A stretch of DNA of 64,000 nt, taken from the NCBI GenBank assembly GCA_942486035.1, contig CALNXK010000354.1:107501-171500 (forward strand). The letters run 5' to 3'. Position numbers and translations under genes: made by a program. Positions 60,701 through 64,000 of the stretch are shown here, piece after piece (position 1 is the first letter of the stretch; each line of letters opens with the position of its first letter). Source of the stretch: Porites lobata (taxonomy: Eukaryota > Cnidaria > Anthozoa > Scleractinia > Poritidae). The notes under the pieces were generated by a model that was not told the DNA's origin, did not search any database, and was given only the letters and a program-made list of their open reading frames with translations.

Positions 60701-63664
60701 GAACTAAAAGCAAACTGGTCTTAGTCATGTCTCAGAAATAATTGTGTTTACTTTTGTTCTTGCAATTGACACTGGTGCTTTAGTGATGATTTTCACTTTT
60801 CAACCACTCACATGTAACGCGGAGACCAACACTAGACGTGAAATATCCATGCGCGTTTTCCCGCGCTAGGAACTGATTACCCATATTTCTGTTTTGATTT
60901 CAACGAATATTGGTTTCCATTCACAAGGTCACCGGCGTCCATCTGTTCACCCTGTAAAAGAACTGGAAAAATAAGTAGCGCTTCTTTACTTGGAAACAAA
61001 GAAGTGACTGAAAGCGCCTCGTTGTTCAAATGTGCATGTCTCATTGGTGCGTTTGCTCATGAATAGGGTGTCACCAAGACGGTTGGCATTCTCTAGGGAC
61101 CTGGCCTTACTAAAAGTTACTATCACTGTAACACTACCTAACTGAACTAATGATTTTGCCGAAGGGTGGGTAGTAGTTAGTGACGTGGAATTAAACTTAT
61201 TGATAACGTAAACCTGACAAAACTCATTGATAACGGTTTGATCACACTAACTTAGTTCCCAGTGTCCTTTCTCTTCCAAAATAAGAGAGGACGTGGGAAG
61301 GACGTCGTGCTCCCACCTGTACAACTGTTCAATAAATTAGTCTCTGCCTTTTTGGTTATAGTTGATTTCGTGTATTGGAAGGAGGTTGTCGTCATAAATT
61401 AATTCAAAGGGGACAGACAGCAAATTGTTGTCGCTCGAAATATCTCTATGTCGTAAATGTTTAACGGTAGGATAACTAAATTGTGTGCAATTCCAAAACT
61501 GGTTTCGGCTCCATTATATCCTATACCATTTGTAGAACATTTTGTGGGTACAGTTACTGACAAGGTGTATGAGGAGGAAAGAAAATGTAATGCGTTAAAG
61601 CATAGTTAGCCTGAGTAGAGGAGACTGGCTATGAAAGCCAGCAAACATCAAAGTTGAAAACAACGGTACTTAAGTTTATGTTGGAAGCTCCCTGACCGTG
61701 CATAATCCTTTGTTTTTTGTTCACAAATCGTGATTGAATAAATTAATGCGATGTTTGTATTTGTCAGTAAGTTCAAAATGATAGGAATGTTATTGAACGT
61801 TGGGCAGGGTCAGGTCCAAAAAAGCTAACAAAACTATCTAACAAAGGAGTCTAACGAGTCTCATAACCATTTCACTTTAGTAACTATGGTTAAATAACAA
61901 ACTAAATACGCACGTCAATTAAATAAGTAACCAAAGAAAGCACATTCAAACCTACATCAACTGAAAGAATACTAAAATAATCTAAATTAACAAAGGATAT
62001 CGCGGCACCACTCAACCACTGAATGCAAAACCTCAACTTCCGCAGTGTAGTGTTATACTTCTCGACGATAACTTCATGACGCTTTAAGAATTTATTGAAG
62101 GTTCTGAGCAGCAGTGCGGTCTTCCTTTACACGAAAGCTTGGGGAAATCCTTTGATACTCTTCACTGACACCTATTAGAAACGAGTCTGTGAAAGATGAC
62201 TCATTTGAAACAGTTGAAACTCCTCGAATCAAAAGTAAACTTTTGATGTAAACTTTGTAAACTGTTTGTAAACTTTGCTAGATTACGTCAGACTTGAATG
62301 GTACCTGTACTGTCACTTTCTCAGCAACTTCTGTGTCGGCGTCGATGGCATCCGGGATCATAGCGCTAGCACTGGAAGCCAAGTAAGTAGGCGATTTTGT
62401 TTCAAAATTTGATAAATTATGCTTTGATAAAGGCGTTACTTTCTGACTAAAGTTGACCATCAAATTGGTCGTTTGTTGGTTTTGTAGATGATGCAATCAC
62501 CCAAAGACTTTGGTCCTGTTTTCATGGAAGTGGGGGACCCCTAGCAGGTGAGGTAACCCTCTTAGGTGGGGTAACCTGCCTGTCGGTATGATCTCTCATT
62601 TTAATTTGATCACGTTTATATGATAGGCGGGGTGACCATATGAGGGATTATATGGACAGGCGGGTTACCCCACCGAAGTAGGCTACCTTTCCTACCTAGG
62701 GTTCCCCACCTTTATGTAAACAGGCCCTAAGTAAAAAACGATACTGTTGTTGAGTCACTTAAGTTAAACCTAGACATCATTAATTAATCTCACCACAATT
62801 TGTGCTGTATCAATATATGATAAAATGAATATGACAGTCATATTCATTTTCCGCCTCATCATTGCCTGCGTCTAGCGTCGCCGTTTTCAGATCATTACAC
62901 GATATTTGATCTCCTTGGTACTAGAAAAACTGGCCATATAATGACGAGATATTTGTTCATAGTCCCAGGCTAACATGGCGTGATGTACAGCACTTGATTG
63001 CTTATTCTTCCAATTCAAGTGTGCCTCGTTCTGATGATTGGATACAAAATGCGGCAGGGCTATGGGGTAAGTAGCTCCTTCTGGCACGCGATACAGTCCT
63101 CTATGACTGGTGTAGTTATGATTAAATTTCGACCCTACTCGCCATAGAGCCCCCTGTAGCTCAGTGGTTAGAGCGCTCGGACGAGAACTCCGAGGGTCGT
63201 GAGTTCTATTCTCACCTGGACCTCGGAATTTTTTCGGAGCTCTCTGGGTTAATAATTCTCCTTCTTCCAAATTCTTAATTGTCGAATTTAACAGTCTGCT
63301 TTATAATAAACGTTGAACCTTGGACATAATAAGAAGAAAGGTATGACTCCTTAGCCTTTCAGAGACGGTTATGAGTTGTTTTCTTGCGATTTCTGAAAGG
63401 GTGTTTTCTTTGTCAATTTTTCGCATGCAAGTTCTAGGTTCGAGTTGAATTAATAGTTATAACTGTAGAGATGAGCCTTTTGGATGCAAACAAATTCTTC
63501 CAGCCAACGGCTAGATTAAAAATCATTGACATGGTTTGATTTTTAGTCAGCAGTTATTTTGGATTTGGTCTTATGGATGCTGCAGCATTGGTGAATTATT
63601 CAAGATCATGGCGTACAGTGCCAAAACAGATCAAATGCCAAATAACGGAGCCAAATGTGCACAG
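48757..63664 (+). CDS. Proprotein convertase, PCSK7-like, divergent (3' end outside window)
   Basis: Eleven coding exons: 48757-48915, 52134-52229, 53773-53880, 54352-54477, 57104-57171, 58228-58316, 59612-59793, 60402-60617, 62282-62382, 62969-63066, 63547-63664. They give 453 codons with agreeing phases and end at a donor, so the gene continues. Order: signal peptide (about 1-20), prodomain (about 21-110), S8 subtilase domain with Asp149 (VVDEG), His187 (HGNRC), oxyanion Asn291 (AAGNGG) and Ser365 (ATSVS), then the start of a P domain. HIDIYSCSWGPED, GRQGKGSIFVFAAGNGG and KLTWRDVQHLI place it among convertases; NNSKCGVGVAF and IYSCSWGP resemble PCSK7 most. These enzymes cleave precursors after basic residues in the Golgi and at the cell surface. 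Oddities: no RxxR/KR site before SFNDPRW; HGT is HGN; GTSxSAP is ATSVSAS; DGY after the oxyanion loop is NGY. Triad present, so activity is possible but unproven. Confidence 0.92.
49321..49617. repeat. Three-unit 99-bp tandem repeat inside the 2.77-kb element
   Basis: Units begin 'aatgggattt' and contain 'tcccaagttttaccca' and 'ttttttcccagtattgggat'. Because 99 is a multiple of three, open frames with 33-residue repeats appear on both strands; they are by-products of the repeat, not genes. Confidence 0.88.
50110..51268 (-). CDS. Unknown protein carried by the 2.77-kb element (broken or mis-modelled)
   Basis: Exon 1 runs from ATG 51268 to donor 51100 (MALFLASSSQNSDLEPKK...ILKRIKECCGEAVGKAFE). 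A second coding stretch runs from acceptor 50481 (DSGDIGSFGSTLSPDN...LCNMIVRFICGSVLGGEEISKLL). The frames do not join at the best donor, which leaves one base over. Past about 50282 the most protein-like reading is in the next frame (SLSQLLEVVSKKPARHKYVE...) to a stop near 50097-50110, implying a one-base shift in the GAAGAAGAG run. I recognise no domain. It could be a decayed transposon gene or a captured host gene; an upstream ATG at 51385 is also possible. Confidence 0.4.
52340..52648 (-). CDS. Hypothetical charged ORF in convertase intron 3
   Basis: A 102-codon minus-strand frame without ATG at its start, rich in Lys, Glu, Asp and Ser. It contains two similar segments: KESVKDSIDVKIADSRMKEKNDDY and KESDRYSSDQEIAVDGLEEKNEEY in abbreviated view, about 50 residues apart. 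It lies between the two CACAGGAAAAA elements and could be an exon of a lost gene. No known family. Confidence 0.22.
   Translation of the reverse strand: MTVTADDFIHVKRKESVKDSIDVKIADSRMKEKNDDYPQFPENSENHTCNEEGVNTCKKRKNKDSLSETEQKESDRYSSDQEIAVDGLEEKNEEYMSQKFIV
52765..52988. mobile_element. 224-bp palindromic MITE, CACAGGAAAAA family
   Basis: Nearly the whole element is one palindrome: 'cacaggaaaaaataaca' at the left and its complement at the right, then 'aaatcccaaatttgg' and 'gtgagacaagtcccaac' on both arms. It shares the terminal CACAGGAAAAA and the ATTCCCA/TTTGGG words with the 2.77-kb element 820 bp upstream. No exact target duplication is seen. Confidence 0.82.
53519..53648. mobile_element. 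130-bp MITE (AGTGGCAGATT ends)
   Basis: Left 'agtggcagattttagacc' pairs with the complement of 'ggtctggatctgccact'. Non-coding; 124 bp before convertase coding exon 3. Confidence 0.65.
54636..55822. mobile_element. Middle element of the nest, 8-bp target duplication GTGCCGGC
   Basis: TIR with 'gtactcgggatttcaagtga' followed by 'cggggatgatc' at the left and the exact complement at the right, flanked by GTGCCGGC (54628-54635 and 55823-55830). The ends resemble the 2829-3296 element, which also has an 8-bp duplication. It is interrupted by the 54877-55634 element. Confidence 0.85.
54877..55634. mobile_element. Inner element of the nest (CAGGGCTTCTGATATTTCGCG), 6-bp duplication
   Basis: Perfect 21-bp TIR starting CAGGGCTTCTGATATTTCGC, with flush ACTATG repeats at 54871-54876 and 55635-55640. 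The interior is built from 'ttcgcgggattttcgcggga' and 'aaaatcggccgatttcgcgg' words, many of them palindromic around CGGCCG. Terminal CAGGG and a 6-bp duplication match the 4791-5189 element. Confidence 0.88.
56194..56705. repeat. Fold-back pair of tRNA-headed SINE copies
   Basis: Left arm 'attatttgaaggaagatcac' to 'gaaaaaaaattcaggcgtgt' is mirrored by 'acacgcctgaattttttttt' to 'gatgatcttccttt' at the right. A tRNA-like head lies on the minus strand of about 56280-56345, with a TAACTTAATTGG A-box and a CAAGGGTTGGAATCC B-box. Same architecture as 14030-14335. Confidence 0.65.
57664..57875 (+). repeat. GGCCCGTTTNTC repeat (related to 30866-31020)
   Basis: 'cggcccgtttttcattag', 'gtaacttttcggggccgat' and 'aaagaataaaagcgcagttc' correspond to words at 30866-31020 ('gggcccgtttctcgaaag', 'gtaacttttcaggcccgaa', 'aaagaataagagtgcggttc'). 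Two copies of one family in two different genes. Confidence 0.6.
58985..59523. mobile_element. About 540-bp TIR element (GTTCACAAGGTACCGG ends)
   Basis: Left 'gttcacaaggtaccggtcaa' then 'attttcgaccggttgaaaat' pairs with the complement of right 'attttcagctggtcgaaaat' then 'ttgtctggtgccatgtgaac'. The 70-codon ORF at 59301-59513 belongs to the element. It ends 88 bp before convertase coding exon 7. Confidence 0.8.
60618..62281. other. Convertase intron between Asn-loop and Ser exons; no gene seen
   Basis: No supported gene, RNA or clear element. It ends at acceptor 'ttgctag' (62275-62281). Confidence 0.5.
62511..62727. mobile_element. 217-bp MITE (GGNCCTGTTT ends)
   Basis: The left end 'tggtcctgttttcatggaag' and the complement of the right end 'tttatgtaaacaggccc' pair; further in, 'aggtggggtaacctgcctgt' matches the complement of 'acaggcgggttaccccacc'. 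Non-coding. Confidence 0.75.
63148..63310 (+). mobile_element. tRNA-headed SINE
   Basis: A-box TAGCTCAGTGG at 63157-63167 and B-box-like GAGTTCTATTC at 63201-63211; the anticodon stem CTCGGA/TCCGAG pairs, but position 33 is G, so it is not a working tRNA. On the minus strand it yields a GENRTHDPRSSRPSALTTELQ-type reading often annotated wrongly as protein. Last full intron in the window. Confidence 0.8.
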
Positions 63665-64000
63665 GTAACGAGTTCGGTTTCCTTTTATTTCCTTTCACGT
63701 ACTTTTGAAATTTTACGGGCGGAAATCTGTCATAGTTAAAAGTAATATAGGATAGATGGAAACGCAATACACAGAGAAGTGTGTTGAAAAAACATGGTTT
63801 AGTAAGGAAAGGCATAATTTGAAAGTGATTTACATTCCTTTGAACTAAAGGCCTGTTTATAGATAACCCCCGCTGAATTGGTTTTCAATACCTCGCCATA
63901 AATGTTTACTTAGGCAGTTTTTAAAACTTCACTGCGTTCATGCGAGAAAGTGGGCCTGCCATGTGTCAACTGGGTCATCCCTGTTGATGCGGACTAAGTT

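Noticed and set aside
62887..63270. 127-codon minus ORF reading GENRTHDPRSSRPSALTTELQ
   Set aside because: This is the reverse translation of a tRNA-headed SINE; such readings are a known annotation artefact.

Overview
The window looks like nuclear DNA of an anthozoan cnidarian, most likely a stony coral or close relative. The evidence is AT-rich DNA, GT-AG introns with short exons, three animal housekeeping-type genes, and a dense population of short terminal-inverted-repeat (TIR) elements and tRNA-headed SINEs. No bacterial operon, CRISPR array, rRNA gene or convincing functional tRNA gene is present. The taxon call is inference; the gene calls rest on translated exons whose splice phases agree.

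Layout. (1) 1-10.8 kb: two intronless ARF/ARL-family small GTPase genes, 93% identical in protein (1019-1708 and 7476-8165), inside a rearranged local duplication. The catalytic glutamine of the G3 motif is replaced by aspartate in both. (2) 10.8-27.0 kb: AKTIP (FTS) on the minus strand, rebuilt as nine coding exons (302 codons, phases all consistent). Its introns hold a 16.9-18.0 kb minisatellite with two MITEs and a perfect 39-bp hairpin. (3) 27.0-27.3 kb: a 264-bp head-to-head promoter between AKTIP and CCNDBP1. (4) 27.3-44.4 kb: CCNDBP1 (cyclin-D1-binding protein 1 / GCIP) on the plus strand, twelve coding exons, 343 codons. Its intron 7 (34.5-40.8 kb) holds an F-box ORF, a broken plus-strand ORF and a broken minus-strand transposase-like gene. 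(5) 48-64 kb: a proprotein convertase, closest by eye to PCSK7, with a 5'UTR exon and eleven coding exons; it runs off the right edge in the P domain. Its introns are packed with nested transposons.

Function. AKTIP is a UEV-type subunit of the FTS-Hook-FHIP dynein adaptor. CCNDBP1 is a helix-loop-helix regulator that binds cyclin D. The convertase would act in the secretory pathway, but several normally near-invariant positions are altered and no basic autoprocessing site is visible.

The most unusual items are: a 2.77-kb element at 49176-51945 with CACAGGAAAAA termini, TTGGGA-rich ends and an internal spliced-looking coding region, plus a 224-bp relative at 52765-52988; the divergent convertase; the two GTPases with a Gln-to-Asp change; and several elements whose insertion sites can be read exactly because an empty paralogous site or flush target duplication lies in the window.
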